64,000 nt of DNA from Herbidospora sakaeratensis (lineage in GTDB: Bacteria; Actinomycetota; Actinomycetes; Streptosporangiales; Streptosporangiaceae), in NCBI RefSeq assembly GCF_001570525.1, contig NZ_BBXC01000014.1, positions 288,303-352,302 on the forward strand, read 5' to 3'. The number at the start of each line of letters is the position of its first letter. Position 1 is the stretch's first letter. The notes beneath the pieces were generated by a model. The model was not told the origin of the DNA and ran no database searches. It saw only the letters and a program-made list of their open reading frames with translations. The position numbers and the translations under genes are program-made. Below, in pieces: positions 1-8,125 of the stretch.

Positions 1-1
1 G

Positions 2-340
2 GCCACGTCGCTGGTGCTGGCGGCGGCGGCCCACGAGGCGCGTACGGCCGGCCCCGACGAGCGCGAGCACGCCGAGAGCGACCTGTCGCGCACCCTGCGG
101 GCGGTGGTCGACCAGGAGACCTTCGCCGAGAGGGTGCGGGCCCCAGAGCTGCTGGCCGAGCTCGACGCCTCGGTGGCCAAGGTCGTCTACTCGCGGCGGT
201 TCTACAACAACGCCGTCGACGTCACCCGGGTCGCCCAGCGCCGCTTCCTGGCCCGGGTGCTGCGGCTGGCCGGGCACACGCCCTACCCCGAGTTCTTCGA
301 CATCGACGACGATCCTCCGAAGGCCATGGCGGGCGCCTGA
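2..340 (+). CDS. LemA family protein, C-terminal part (5' end outside window)
   Basis: The open frame enters from the window edge and stops at 338-340, leaving about 112 residues. The visible part is helical and carries the LemA-like end pattern: AAHEAR, then a segment around ELDASVAKVVYSRRFYNNAV, and a closing PEFFDID. LemA proteins usually have an N-terminal transmembrane anchor and a long helical bundle outside the membrane; their biochemical role is not established. The anchor would lie in the missing part. The gene is followed by a DUF3048 lipoprotein gene with its own promoter. Family assignment rests on the C-terminal pattern alone, so confidence is moderate. Confidence 0.6.
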   Translation, partial: ATSLVLAAAAHEARTAGPDEREHAESDLSRTLRAVVDQETFAERVRAPELLAELDASVAKVVYSRRFYNNAVDVTRVAQRRFLARVLRLAGHTPYPEFFDIDDDPPKAMAGA

Positions 341-370
341 CCGACTTGACGGACTCTGACCGAATTACCA

Positions 371-394
371 GCTAGCGCCGGTAAGCTAGCGCCG
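371..394 (+). promoter_or_regulatory. Direct repeat and putative -10 upstream of the DUF3048 gene
   Basis: The 10-mer GCTAGCGCCG occurs at 371-380 and again at 385-394, a 14-bp period. A TAAGCT hexamer at 382-387 fits an actinobacterial -10 element and is bracketed by the two copies. Repeats of this kind can be a regulator site, but none is recognised. Confidence 0.35.
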
Positions 395-422
395 ATTTTT
401 CGGGACTCGGGAGGAGTTGTCC

Positions 423-1433
423 GTGCGGGCACATCGGATGGGCGTTCTCATGCTCGCGGCGGCGACCCTGCTGACCACCGCGTGCTCGTCGGGGGGCGAG
501 AGCGGCAACCCCGGCACGACGCCGCAGGCCGCCGATGTCGCCGCGTCGGCCTCGCCGACCAAGCCCCCGGAGCACCCCTTCACCGGCATGCCCGTCGCCG
601 CCCGCAAGCCGGTCCTGGCCGTCAAGATCGAGAACACCCACTCGGGCAAGCCGCAGATCGGCGTGAAGTCCGCCGACATCGTCTACGTCGAGCAGGTCGA
701 GGGCGGCCTGACCCGGCTGATGGCGATCTTCTCCTCGAAGCTGCCCAAGGAGGTCGGCCCGGTCCGCTCGGCCCGCATCTCCGACCTGCACATCCTGCCG
801 ATGTTCGGCAAGCCCGCCCTGGCCTACTCGGGCGTGCAGACCAAGATGATCCCGTTCGTGCAGCAGGCGTCGCTGGTCGACGTGTCGGACAGCTCGGCCC
901 CCGGCGCCTACTTCCGCTACCCGGGCCGGGTGGCGCCCTACAACCTGGTCGGCCGCCCCGCCCAGCTGCTGAAGCAGGCCAAGGCGACCAAGGCCAAGGA
1001 CATCGGCTTCACCTTCTCCGACGAGGCGCCGGAAGGCGGCGTGCCGAAGAAGTTGTACACGGTGAAGTACCCGGCCGCGACCTTCACCTTCCAGTGGAAC
1101 GCGAACGCGAAGAAGTGGGCCGTCATCCAGGACGGCGAGAAGGACATGGCCGCCGAGGGCGGCCAGATCGCCCCCGCGACCGTGGTCGTGCAGTACACCA
1201 AGACCGAGCGGTCGCAGTTCCACGACTTCACCGGCAGCTACACGCCATTGGTCCACTCGACCGGCAAGGGCACCGGCATCGTGCTGCGCGACGGGCAGGC
1301 GTACAAGGTCAGGTGGAAGCGGCCGACGGAGGAGGACGGCACCACGTTCACGCTGGCCGACGGCACCCCGATGCCCTTCGCCCGGGGCCAGGTCTGGGTC
1401 GTGCTCGCGTCCAGGACGCCGATCGCGCCGTAG
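423..1433 (+). CDS. DUF3048 domain-containing lipoprotein
   Basis: A protein of about 336 residues with a short basic N-terminus, a hydrophobic stretch and the lipobox LTTAC, Cys21 being the likely lipidation site. A low-complexity Ser/Gly/Pro linker follows, then a DUF3048 (YerB-like) domain with motifs PVLAVKIENT, ADIVYVEQVEGG and GPVRSARISDL. It is therefore expected on the outer face of the cytoplasmic membrane. DUF3048 function is unknown; a cell-envelope role is inferred from localisation. GTG at 423 is preferred over TTG at 417 because GGGAGGAG lies about seven bases upstream of it. The 110-bp gap to pdxS and a separate promoter argue against an operon. Confidence 0.85.
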   Translation: MRAHRMGVLMLAAATLLTTACSSGGESGNPGTTPQAADVAASASPTKPPEHPFTGMPVAARKPVLAVKIENTHSGKPQIGVKSADIVYVEQVEGGLTRLMAIFSSKLPKEVGPVRSARISDLHILPMFGKPALAYSGVQTKMIPFVQQASLVDVSDSSAPGAYFRYPGRVAPYNLVGRPAQLLKQAKATKAKDIGFTFSDEAPEGGVPKKLYTVKYPAATFTFQWNANAKKWAVIQDGEKDMAAEGGQIAPATVVVQYTKTERSQFHDFTGSYTPLVHSTGKGTGIVLRDGQAYKVRWKRPTEEDGTTFTLADGTPMPFARGQVWVVLASRTPIAP

Positions 1434-1482
1434 CCGGACTGTCCGGTTCCGCCAGTCTTTCGGTACGAAATGGACTGTCGTT

Positions 1483-1514
1483 TTGGTTCGCTCGGACGCC
1501 TAATATAGAACCAA
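1483..1514 (+). promoter_or_regulatory. Inverted repeat around the pdxS -10 element
   Basis: TTGGTTC at 1483-1489 and GAACCAA at 1508-1514 form a perfect 7-bp inverted repeat, with TAATAT (-10-like) at 1501-1506 inside it. Further upstream GGACTGTC occurs twice (about 1437 and 1472). The arrangement looks like an operator over a promoter for pdxST. Confidence 0.45.
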
Positions 1515-1544
1515 TTCACCAGTCCCCTCGAGTGAGGTAGCGCC

Positions 1545-2447
1545 GTGTCCAGCCCCGAAACGACCCCGTCCGTCGGCACCGCGCGCGTGAAGCGCGGCAT
1601 GGCCGAAATGCTCAAGGGCGGCGTGATCATGGACGTCGTCACGCCCGACCAGGCCAAGATCGCCGAAGACGCCGGCGCGGTCGCGGTCATGGCCCTGGAG
1701 CGGGTGCCCGCCGACATCCGCGCGCAGGGCGGCGTGTCCCGCATGAGCGACCCCGACATGATCGACGGCATCATCGCCGCCGTCTCGATCCCGGTCATGG
1801 CCAAGGCCCGCATCGGCCACTTCGCCGAGGCCCAGGTCCTCCAGTCGCTCGGCGTCGACTACGTCGACGAGTCGGAGGTGCTCACCCCGGCCGACTACGC
1901 CAACCACATCGACAAGTGGCGCTTCACCGTGCCCTTCGTGTGCGGCGCCACCAACCTGGGCGAGGCCCTGCGCCGCATCACCGAGGGCGCGGCCATGATC
2001 CGCTCCAAGGGCGAGGCCGGCACCGGCGACGTCTCCAACGCCGTCACCCACATGCGCACCATCCGCGCCGAGCTCCGCCGTCTCCAGGGCCTGCCCGAAG
2101 ACGAGCTCTACGTCGCCGCCAAGGAGCTCCAGGCCCCCTACGAGCTGGTCGCCGAGGTCGCCCGCGAGGGCAAGCTGCCGGTCGTGCTGTTCACCGCGGG
2201 CGGCATCGCCACCCCGGCCGACGCCGCGATGATGATGCAGCTCGGCGCCGAGGGCGTGTTCGTCGGCTCCGGCATCTTCAAGTCGGGCAACCCCGCCCAG
2301 CGGGCCGCCGCGATCGTCAAGGCCACCACGTTCTTCGACGACCCCGACGTGATCGCCAAGGTCTCGCGCGGCCTCGGCGAGGCCATGGTCGGCATCAACG
2401 TCGACGACATCCCGGTGCCCCACCGCCTGGCCGAGCGCGGCTGGTGA
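1545..2447 (+). CDS. pdxS: Pyridoxal 5'-phosphate synthase lyase subunit PdxS
   Basis: A 300-residue TIM-barrel enzyme of the PdxS/SNZ family. With PdxT it builds PLP from ribose 5-phosphate, glyceraldehyde 3-phosphate and ammonia in the cytosol. Visible hallmarks are [20 protein letters not shown] near the N-terminus, [18 protein letters not shown], the lysine in [13 protein letters not shown], the [20 protein letters not shown] phosphate-binding region and [11 protein letters not shown]. Length is normal for the family. The GTG start has a GAGG ribosome site about eight bases upstream. Its stop codon overlaps the pdxT start, so the two subunits are translationally coupled. Confidence 0.97.
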   Translation: MSSPETTPSVGTARVKRGMAEMLKGGVIMDVVTPDQAKIAEDAGAVAVMALERVPADIRAQGGVSRMSDPDMIDGIIAAVSIPVMAKARIGHFAEAQVLQSLGVDYVDESEVLTPADYANHIDKWRFTVPFVCGATNLGEALRRITEGAAMIRSKGEAGTGDVSNAVTHMRTIRAELRRLQGLPEDELYVAAKELQAPYELVAEVAREGKLPVVLFTAGGIATPADAAMMMQLGAEGVFVGSGIFKSGNPAQRAAAIVKATTFFDDPDVIAKVSRGLGEAMVGINVDDIPVPHRLAERGW

Positions 2448-3025
2448 GCACACCCACGATCGGCGTGCTCGCGCTCCAGGGCGACGTCCGCGAGCACGCC
2501 CGTGCCCTGGTGGAGTCGGGCGCCGTGGCGGTGGCGGTCCGCCGCCCCGAGGAGCTCGACCAGGTCGACGCCCTGGTCATCCCGGGCGGCGAGTCGACCA
2601 CGATGTGGAAACTCGCGGTGGCGTTCGAGATGTTCGACCCCATCCAGCAGCGGGTGAAGGCGGGCATGCCCGCCTACGGCTCCTGCGCTGGCATGATCAT
2701 GCTGGCCGACCGCATCGAGGGCGGCATCGAGGGTCAGCAGACCCTCGGCGGCCTCGACATGGTCGTGCGCCGCAACGCCTTCGGGCGCCAGGTCGACTCC
2801 TTCGAGTACGATCTGGACCTCCCGGGGATTCAGGGCTTCCGGGCGATCTTCATCCGGGCGCCCTGGGTCGAGTCCGTCGGAAACGATGTCGAAGTGCTGG
2901 CCCGCGCCGGGGATAGGATCGTCGCGGTCCGCCAAGGCCCGTTGCTCGCCACCTCGTTCCATCCGGAACTGACCGGCGACGCGCGGGTCCATTCGTATTT
3001 CGTTGAGATGGTAAGGGAGCTCTAG
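2444..3025 (+). CDS. pdxT: Pyridoxal 5'-phosphate synthase glutaminase subunit PdxT
   Basis: A class I glutamine amidotransferase of 193 residues that supplies ammonia to PdxS. The N-terminus [14 protein letters not shown], the oxyanion region [10 protein letters not shown], the nucleophile cysteine in [10 protein letters not shown] and the catalytic His-Glu pair in FHPELTGD are all present. The GTG start (2444) overlaps the pdxS stop in a GTGA arrangement, which decides the start. The yebC gene follows four bases after the stop, so the three genes probably form one transcript. Confidence 0.96.
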   Translation: MSTPTIGVLALQGDVREHARALVESGAVAVAVRRPEELDQVDALVIPGGESTTMWKLAVAFEMFDPIQQRVKAGMPAYGSCAGMIMLADRIEGGIEGQQTLGGLDMVVRRNAFGRQVDSFEYDLDLPGIQGFRAIFIRAPWVESVGNDVEVLARAGDRIVAVRQGPLLATSFHPELTGDARVHSYFVEMVREL

Positions 3026-3028
3026 CCG

Positions 3029-3808
3029 ATGTCCGGCCACTCCAAATGGGCGACGACGAAGCACAAGAAGGCCGCGCTCGACGCCAAGCGCGGGAAGCTG
3101 TTCGCCAAGCTCATCAAGAACATCGAAGTGGCGGCCAGGACCGGTGGCCCCGATCCTGAGGGCAACCCGACCCTCTACGACGCCATCACCAAGGCCCGCA
3201 AGAGCTCGGTCCCGGTCGACAACATCGAGCGCGCCCGCAAGCGCGGCGGCGGCCTGGAGGCCGGTGGCGCCGACTGGCAGACGATCATGTACGAGGGCTA
3301 CGGCCCCAGCGGCGTCGCCATGCTCATCGAGTGCCTCACCGACAACCGCAACCGCGCGGCGTCCGAGGTCCGGGTCGCGCTGACCCGCAACGGCGGCTCG
3401 CTGGCCGACCCCAACTCGGTGTCCTACATGTTCAACCGCAAGGGCGTCATCCTGGTGCCCAAGCTGGTGTCGGAGACCAAGGCCGGCCGCGTCGAGATCA
3501 GCGAGGACCAGGTCCTCGAAGTGGTGCTCGAAGCGGGCGCCGAAGAGGTCAACGACCTGGGCGAGTCGTTCGAGATCGTGACCGAGGCCAGCGACCTCGT
3601 GCCGGTCCGCAAGGCCCTCCAGGACGCCGGCATCGACTACGACTCGGCCGACAGCAGCTTCCTGCCGACGATCAACGTCCCGGTCGACGAGGACACGGCC
3701 CGCAAGGTCTTCAAGCTGATCGACGCGCTCGAAGACAGCGACGACGTGCAGAACGTCTACGCCAACGCCGACGTCTCCGACGAGATCCTGGCCAAGCTCG
3801 ACGCCTAA
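3029..3808 (+). CDS. YebC/PmpR (TACO1) family protein
   Basis: A 259-residue member of the YebC/TACO1 family, beginning [14 protein letters not shown] and containing the conserved [21 protein letters not shown] and NRAASEVR segments. Members were first described as transcription regulators; more recent work links the family to translation of difficult sequences such as proline stretches. The usual position just upstream of ruvC in bacteria is conserved here, with one acetyltransferase gene inserted between. The start follows the pdxT stop by three bases with GGGAG in the pdxT end serving as ribosome site. Confidence 0.93.
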   Translation: MSGHSKWATTKHKKAALDAKRGKLFAKLIKNIEVAARTGGPDPEGNPTLYDAITKARKSSVPVDNIERARKRGGGLEAGGADWQTIMYEGYGPSGVAMLIECLTDNRNRAASEVRVALTRNGGSLADPNSVSYMFNRKGVILVPKLVSETKAGRVEISEDQVLEVVLEAGAEEVNDLGESFEIVTEASDLVPVRKALQDAGIDYDSADSSFLPTINVPVDEDTARKVFKLIDALEDSDDVQNVYANADVSDEILAKLDA

Positions 3809-3819
3809 TTTCGACTGGA

Positions 3820-3849
3820 TTGCGCGGTTCCACGGGGCCTGCGTAGGTT
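3820..3849 (+). promoter_or_regulatory. Putative promoter of the Eis-like gene (possibly leaderless)
   Basis: TTGCGC at 3820-3825 and TAGGTT at 3844-3849 are spaced 18 bp. The GTG start at 3858 lies eight bases after the -10 hexamer and no purine-rich ribosome site is seen, which fits a leaderless mRNA beginning at or next to the start codon. Confidence 0.45.
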
Positions 3850-3857
3850 GTGGTTCC

Positions 3858-5006
3858 GTGGATATCCGTGATCTCGGCGAAGACGATCTCGACGCGGTGC
3901 TCGACAACCGCAAGCGGGCCTTCGGGCCACTCTCGGCGTCCGACGCCGCGATCTGGCGCCGCATGGTCACGCCGTTGTTGTCCCAGGGGCGCTGCCTGGG
4001 CGTCTTCGACGGCGCCCGCCTGGTCGCGACCGCCCGGCTCAACCCCTTCACGCAGTGGTGGCACGGCCGCCCGCAGCCCATGGGCGGCGTGGCCGGCGTC
4101 ACCGTCGCGCCCGAAGACCGGGGGAGGGGCGTCGGCCGACTGCTGATGACCGCCGTGCTCGACCGCTGCTCCGAGCTCGGCTCGGCGGTCTCCGCGCTCT
4201 ACCCGGCGACCACCCCGGTCTACCGGAGCGCCGGTTTCGAGCACGCAGGCAGCCGCCTGATCGCGACCCTCCCCACCGAGGCGCTGCGCACGATCGCCCC
4301 CGGCGCGCCGGTCGGGCTGCGCCGCATGGGTCCCGCCGACACCGACGAGCTGGTGTCGCTGATCGGCCGCGTCCACGCCGCCACCCGCGCCTCCGGGCCC
4401 CTGTCGTACACGCCGGAGACCTGGCGGGTGTGGCTGGAGGACGACGACGACTTCTGCTACCTCGCCGACGACGGCTACGTGATCTACCGCTGGTCGGGCG
4501 GCGACATCGAGGTCGACGGCCTCCTGGCCGCCTCCGAGGCGACCACACGCGCCCTGTGGGCCCTCGTCGGCACCTCCTCGTCGGTCGCCAAGCGGGTCAC
4601 CGCCACCATCGCGCCCGACGACCCGGTCCTGTGGCTGCTGCGCGAACGCTCCACCGACGTCGTGACGCCCACCCGCTGGATGTTCCGCGTCGTCGACCCC
4701 GCCGACGCCGTCGCCCGGCGCGGCTACCCCACGGCGGTGACCGCGGCGGTCCCCTTCGAACTCACCGACCCGGCCCGCCCCGCCAACGACGGCACCTGGC
4801 TCCTGGAGGTCGCCGACGGCACGGGCGCCCTGTCGAAGGGCGCGGGAACCGGCCCGGCCCTCACGATCAACGCCCTCTCGGCCCTGTACGCCGGCGTGCC
4901 CGCCGCCACTCTGCGCATGTCGGGCGGGCTGACCGGCCCCACGGTGTTCGACGACACGTTGGACGCGGTGTTCGCGGCGAAGGCGTACCTGCTCGACTAC
5001 TTCTAG
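3858..5006 (+). CDS. Eis-like GNAT family N-acetyltransferase
   Basis: A 382-residue protein with a first GNAT domain (residues about 1-130), including the acetyl-CoA loop VTVAPEDRGRGVGRLLM and a pocket segment SALYPATTPVYRSAGF. A second GNAT-like region and a C-terminal sterol-carrier-like domain follow, which is the three-part plan of Eis (enhanced intracellular survival) enzymes. The chain ends in Phe (YLLDYF); in mycobacterial Eis the terminal Phe carboxylate acts as catalytic base, so the end is probably functional. Eis enzymes acetylate amines including aminoglycosides at several positions; the substrate here is unknown. It sits between yebC and ruvC with its own promoter. Confidence 0.85.
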   Translation: MDIRDLGEDDLDAVLDNRKRAFGPLSASDAAIWRRMVTPLLSQGRCLGVFDGARLVATARLNPFTQWWHGRPQPMGGVAGVTVAPEDRGRGVGRLLMTAVLDRCSELGSAVSALYPATTPVYRSAGFEHAGSRLIATLPTEALRTIAPGAPVGLRRMGPADTDELVSLIGRVHAATRASGPLSYTPETWRVWLEDDDDFCYLADDGYVIYRWSGGDIEVDGLLAASEATTRALWALVGTSSSVAKRVTATIAPDDPVLWLLRERSTDVVTPTRWMFRVVDPADAVARRGYPTAVTAAVPFELTDPARPANDGTWLLEVADGTGALSKGAGTGPALTINALSALYAGVPAATLRMSGGLTGPTVFDDTLDAVFAAKAYLLDYF

Positions 5007-5008
5007 TG

Positions 5009-5031
5009 TAAGATCGCCGAACACATGTTCG
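5009..5031 (+). promoter_or_regulatory. ruvC promoter -10 and LexA-type SOS box
   Basis: CGAAC-ACAT-GTTCG at 5018-5031 matches the Gram-positive and actinobacterial LexA consensus (CGAAC-N4-GTTCG) exactly. It lies just after a TAAGAT -10-like hexamer (5009-5014) and 20 bases before the ruvC start, so bound LexA would cover the transcription start. This predicts damage-inducible ruvCAB. Confidence 0.85.
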
Positions 5032-5050
5032 GAGCGGAAGGGGGCCGCCG

Positions 5051-5581
5051 GTGCGCGTGCTGGGTGTCGACCCCGGGCTCACCCGCTGCGGCGTCGGCGT
5101 CGTCGAGGGCCGCCCCGGATCGCCCGCCCGCCTGGTGGCCGTCGGCGTGATCCGCACCCCGGCCGACGACGAGATCGGCGCCCGCCTGGTGGCGATCGAG
5201 CAGGGCCTCGAGAAGTGGCTCGACGAGACCGCGCCCGACGCGGTGGCCGTCGAGCGGGTGTTCGCGCAGCACAACGTCCGGACCGTCATGGGCACCGCCC
5301 AGTCGGCCGCCCTGGCCATCCTGTGCGCGGCCCGCCGCGGGCTGCCCGTGGCGCTCCACACCCCCTCCGAGGTCAAGGCCGCCGTCACCGGCAGCGGCAC
5401 CGCCGACAAGAAGCAGGTCGGCGCCATGGTCACCCGCATCCTCCGCCTCGACGCCATGCCCAAGCCCGCCGACGCCGCCGACGCGCTGGCGCTGGCCATC
5501 TGCCACGTGTGGCGCGGCGGCATGCAGAACCGCCTGGCCACGGCCGCCGCGACCGCCCGGGCCGGCCGGGGTCCCCGGTGA
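5051..5581 (+). CDS. ruvC: Crossover junction endodeoxyribonuclease RuvC
   Basis: A 176-residue Holliday junction resolvase. The RNase H-like fold residues are visible: Asp7 in LGVDPGLT, the Glu in AVERVF (about residue 68) and the acidic pair in [14 protein letters not shown] (about residue 140). It cuts four-way junctions delivered by RuvAB during recombinational repair. The GTG start follows GGAAGGGGG. It heads the ruvC-ruvA-ruvB set behind the SOS box; 97 bp separate it from ruvA. The C-terminal tail is short and basic, normal for actinobacteria. Confidence 0.96.
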   Translation: MRVLGVDPGLTRCGVGVVEGRPGSPARLVAVGVIRTPADDEIGARLVAIEQGLEKWLDETAPDAVAVERVFAQHNVRTVMGTAQSAALAILCAARRGLPVALHTPSEVKAAVTGSGTADKKQVGAMVTRILRLDAMPKPADAADALALAICHVWRGGMQNRLATAAATARAGRGPR

Positions 5582-5678
5582 TCGCCGCCGACGGGGGTCG
5601 CGAAGTGGCCGCCGGGTCGTCCGTCCGTCCGGGCCGGGATGTCCCTCCGGTCCTCGTCCGCAATCCCGGGAGCGCCTG

Positions 5679-6299
5679 ATGATCGCCTCGGTGTCCGGTC
5701 TGGTCACCGCCATCGCCCCTGACGCCGCGGTGGTGGAGGTCGGGGGAGTGGGCGTCCTCGTCCACTGCACGCCTGGAACGCTGGGTCTGCTGCGGGTGGG
5801 GGAGAGCGGCCGGTTGTCGACCTCGCTGGTCGTCCGGGAGGAGTCGCTGACCCTTTACGGGTTCGCCTCCGACGACGAGCGGGTGGTGTTCGAGATGCTG
5901 CAGACCGCCAGCGGCATCGGGCCCCGGCTCGCGCTGGCGATGCTCGCCGTCCACTCGCCCAACGCGCTGCGTGTCGCGGTGGCCTCCGGCGACCTCAAGG
6001 CCCTGCAGATGGTGCCGGGCATCGGCCAGAAGGGCGCACAACGGCTCGTGCTGGAGCTCAAGGGCAAGCTGGGCACCCCGGAAGAGGTCGTCAACGCCGC
6101 GATCAACGGGCCCGCCCGCGAGGCCCTCTGGCGCGAGCAGGTGCATTCGGGCCTCGTCGGGCTGGGCTACTCCGCCCGCGACGCCGACGACGCCCTCGCC
6201 GTGGTGACCCCCGACGCCGAGGCCGAACTGGCCGCCGGACGCCAGCCCCAGATCGCGCCGCTGCTGAAGGCGGCCCTGCGGGCGCTGAGCGTGCGATGA
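5679..6299 (+). CDS. ruvA: Holliday junction branch migration protein RuvA
   Basis: A 206-residue protein with the N-terminal OB fold ([21 protein letters not shown] onwards), tandem helix-hairpin-helix motifs ([14 protein letters not shown] and [20 protein letters not shown]) and the C-terminal three-helix domain that binds RuvB. The tetramer clamps the Holliday junction and positions two RuvB motors. ATG at 5679 has GGGAG six bases upstream. Its TGA overlaps the ruvB ATG (ATGA at 6296-6299), indicating coupled translation. Confidence 0.96.
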   Translation: MIASVSGLVTAIAPDAAVVEVGGVGVLVHCTPGTLGLLRVGESGRLSTSLVVREESLTLYGFASDDERVVFEMLQTASGIGPRLALAMLAVHSPNALRVAVASGDLKALQMVPGIGQKGAQRLVLELKGKLGTPEEVVNAAINGPAREALWREQVHSGLVGLGYSARDADDALAVVTPDAEAELAAGRQPQIAPLLKAALRALSVR

Positions 6300-7471
6300 A
6301 AGATTCACTTGAGCCGTCCCGCGATCGTGACGACCTGGTGCCCGGTTCGGTCGGCGGGTTCCGCGAGGGTTCGATCCACGAGTCCGGCGACGGGTCCTAT
6401 GAGGTCGAGATCGTCGGTTCCTTCGAGCGGGAGCTGGTGTCGGCCGACGTCCAGGGCGACGAGCGGCTGATCGAGGCGGCGCTGCGGCCCAAGCGGCTGG
6501 CCGAGTTCATCGGGCAGCCGAGGGTCAGGGAGCAACTGTCCCTGGTGCTCGAAGGGGCGCTGCGGCGCAACCGGCCGCCCGACCACGTGCTGATGAGCGG
6601 GCCGCCCGGCCTCGGCAAGACCACCCTCGCCATGATCATCGCCGCCGAGCTCGGCGCCCCGCTGCGGGTGACCTCGGGCCCGGCGCTGGAGCGGGCCGGC
6701 GACCTGGCCGCCATCCTGTCGACCCTGACCGACGGCGAAGTGCTCTTCATCGACGAGATCCACCGCATGGCGCGGCCCGCCGAGGAGATGCTCTACCTGG
6801 CGATGGAGGACTTCCGGGTCGACATCGTCGTCGGCAAGGGGCCGGGGGCCACCGCGATCCCGCTGGAGGTCGCGCCGTTCACCCTCGTCGGGGCGACCAC
6901 CCGGGCGGGCCTGCTGCCGGCGCCGCTGCGCGACCGGTTCGGGTTCACCGCCCACATGGAGTTCTACGACGAGGCCGAGCTCGAGACCGTGCTCCACCGC
7001 TCGGCCCGGCTGCTCGGCGTCCACCTGCCAGAAGAGGGGGCCGCCGAGATCGCCGGCCGCTCCCGGGGCACCCCCCGCATCGCCAACCGGCTGCTGCGCC
7101 GGGTGCGCGACTTCGCCGAGGTGCGCGCCGACGGGCTGATCACCCGGGAGATCGCCGCGGCCGCGCTGAATCTTTACGAAGTCGACGCCGAGGGCCTCGA
7201 CCGGCTCGACCGTGCCGTCCTGGGCGCGCTGCTGCGCAAGTTCGGCGGCGGGCCCGTCGGGTTGTCGACACTCGCCGTAGCCGTCGGCGAGGAGCCCGAG
7301 ACCGTCGAGGTGGTCGCCGAGCCGTTCCTGGTCCGCCAGGGGCTGCTCGCCCGCACCCCGCGCGGGCGCGTCGCCACGGCCGCCGCCTGGGTGCATCTGG
7401 GGCTGGTCCCGCCGCCCGACGCGTTCGGGGCCGGCGTCGTCTTCGACGACCCTCCTGATAACCCACAGTGA
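6296..7471 (+). CDS. ruvB: Holliday junction branch migration ATPase RuvB
   Basis: An AAA+ motor with Walker [12 protein letters not shown], Walker [10 protein letters not shown], sensor ATTRAG, arginine finger region LRDRFG and the C-terminal winged-helix DNA-binding domain ([13 protein letters not shown]). The frame is 391 residues, longer than the usual 340-355: about 47 acidic residues precede the normal beginning ([20 protein letters not shown]). An internal GTG at 6437 with GGGAG just before it would give a standard-length protein. The ATGA overlap with ruvA supports the long form, so both starts remain possible. Identity as RuvB is certain. Confidence 0.95.
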   Translation: MKDSLEPSRDRDDLVPGSVGGFREGSIHESGDGSYEVEIVGSFERELVSADVQGDERLIEAALRPKRLAEFIGQPRVREQLSLVLEGALRRNRPPDHVLMSGPPGLGKTTLAMIIAAELGAPLRVTSGPALERAGDLAAILSTLTDGEVLFIDEIHRMARPAEEMLYLAMEDFRVDIVVGKGPGATAIPLEVAPFTLVGATTRAGLLPAPLRDRFGFTAHMEFYDEAELETVLHRSARLLGVHLPEEGAAEIAGRSRGTPRIANRLLRRVRDFAEVRADGLITREIAAAALNLYEVDAEGLDRLDRAVLGALLRKFGGGPVGLSTLAVAVGEEPETVEVVAEPFLVRQGLLARTPRGRVATAAAWVHLGLVPPPDAFGAGVVFDDPPDNPQ

Positions 7472-7554
7472 TGCCGGAAAGGGCCTTGGGGATCACGGAA
7501 TGGTTGCAATAGGCGTGAAAACGGAACTTTCCCGCGCGGCGGATCGTGGCTTCG

Positions 7555-7584
7555 TTGCCGGGGTTCTGACAGCTCGCCTACACT
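7555..7584 (+). promoter_or_regulatory. Putative yajC-secDF promoter
   Basis: TTGCCG (7555-7560) and TACACT (7579-7584) are spaced 18 bp in the 241-bp gap between ruvB and yajC. A 5' leader of about 120 bases would follow. The rest of the gap shows no reading frame with support. Confidence 0.4.
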
Positions 7585-7712
7585 GCGTGGCTTGGCTGGG
7601 TGGCTAGGCTCGCTATGTAAGGTGACGTGCCGAGCGTGTGGCCCGGACCGGCGTCAAACCTCGTGTGACCTCCGGCGAATGGCCGGTCATCTCTTCAACG
7701 AAGGAGAGCCCC

Positions 7713-8084
7713 GTGGAAGGGCTTGCGCAGCTACTCCCGATCGTCCTGCTCTTCGTGGTCTTCTACTTCCTGCTCATCCGCCCGCAGCGGAAGCGGCAGC
7801 AGGAGCAGGTCGCGATGCAGAACTCGCTCAGCGTGGGTTCCCGCGTGATGACCACAACGGGACTGTTCGGCACCGTGGTCGGATTCGCCGACGAGGACGT
7901 CATCCTCGAGGTGGCGCCCGGCGTCGAGACCCGCTGGGTCAAGGCCGCCATCGGCCGTGTGCTCACCGACGAGCCCGGTTACGGCGACGGCCCGGTCGAC
8001 TCCACCGAGACCGACGAGAAGACCGACGGCGACAACGTCGCGGAAAGCCCGGAGACTGGAGACTCCAGCACCCGCAAGTCCTGA
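7713..8084 (+). CDS. yajC: Preprotein translocase accessory subunit YajC
   Basis: A 123-residue single-span membrane protein: an N-terminal helix LLPIVLLFVVFYFLLIRPQ, a basic stop-transfer QRKRQQEQ, and the cytosolic domain with VMTTTGLFGTVVGF. YajC associates with SecDF and the holotranslocon. GTG at 7713 is chosen because AAGGAGAG lies five bases upstream and it gives the standard start right before the membrane helix; longer in-frame extensions lack a ribosome site. The C-terminal tail is acidic. First gene of the yajC-secD-secF operon. Confidence 0.95.
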   Translation: MEGLAQLLPIVLLFVVFYFLLIRPQRKRQQEQVAMQNSLSVGSRVMTTTGLFGTVVGFADEDVILEVAPGVETRWVKAAIGRVLTDEPGYGDGPVDSTETDEKTDGDNVAESPETGDSSTRKS

Positions 8085-8125
8085 GTACCCTCATTGAAGA
8101 CCCCTTGACGAAAGACTGACCACCA

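Noticed and set aside
372..1256. Long minus-strand frame opposite the DUF3048 gene
   Set aside because: Arg/Gly/His/Leu-rich translation without motifs; antisense shadow of a high-GC gene.
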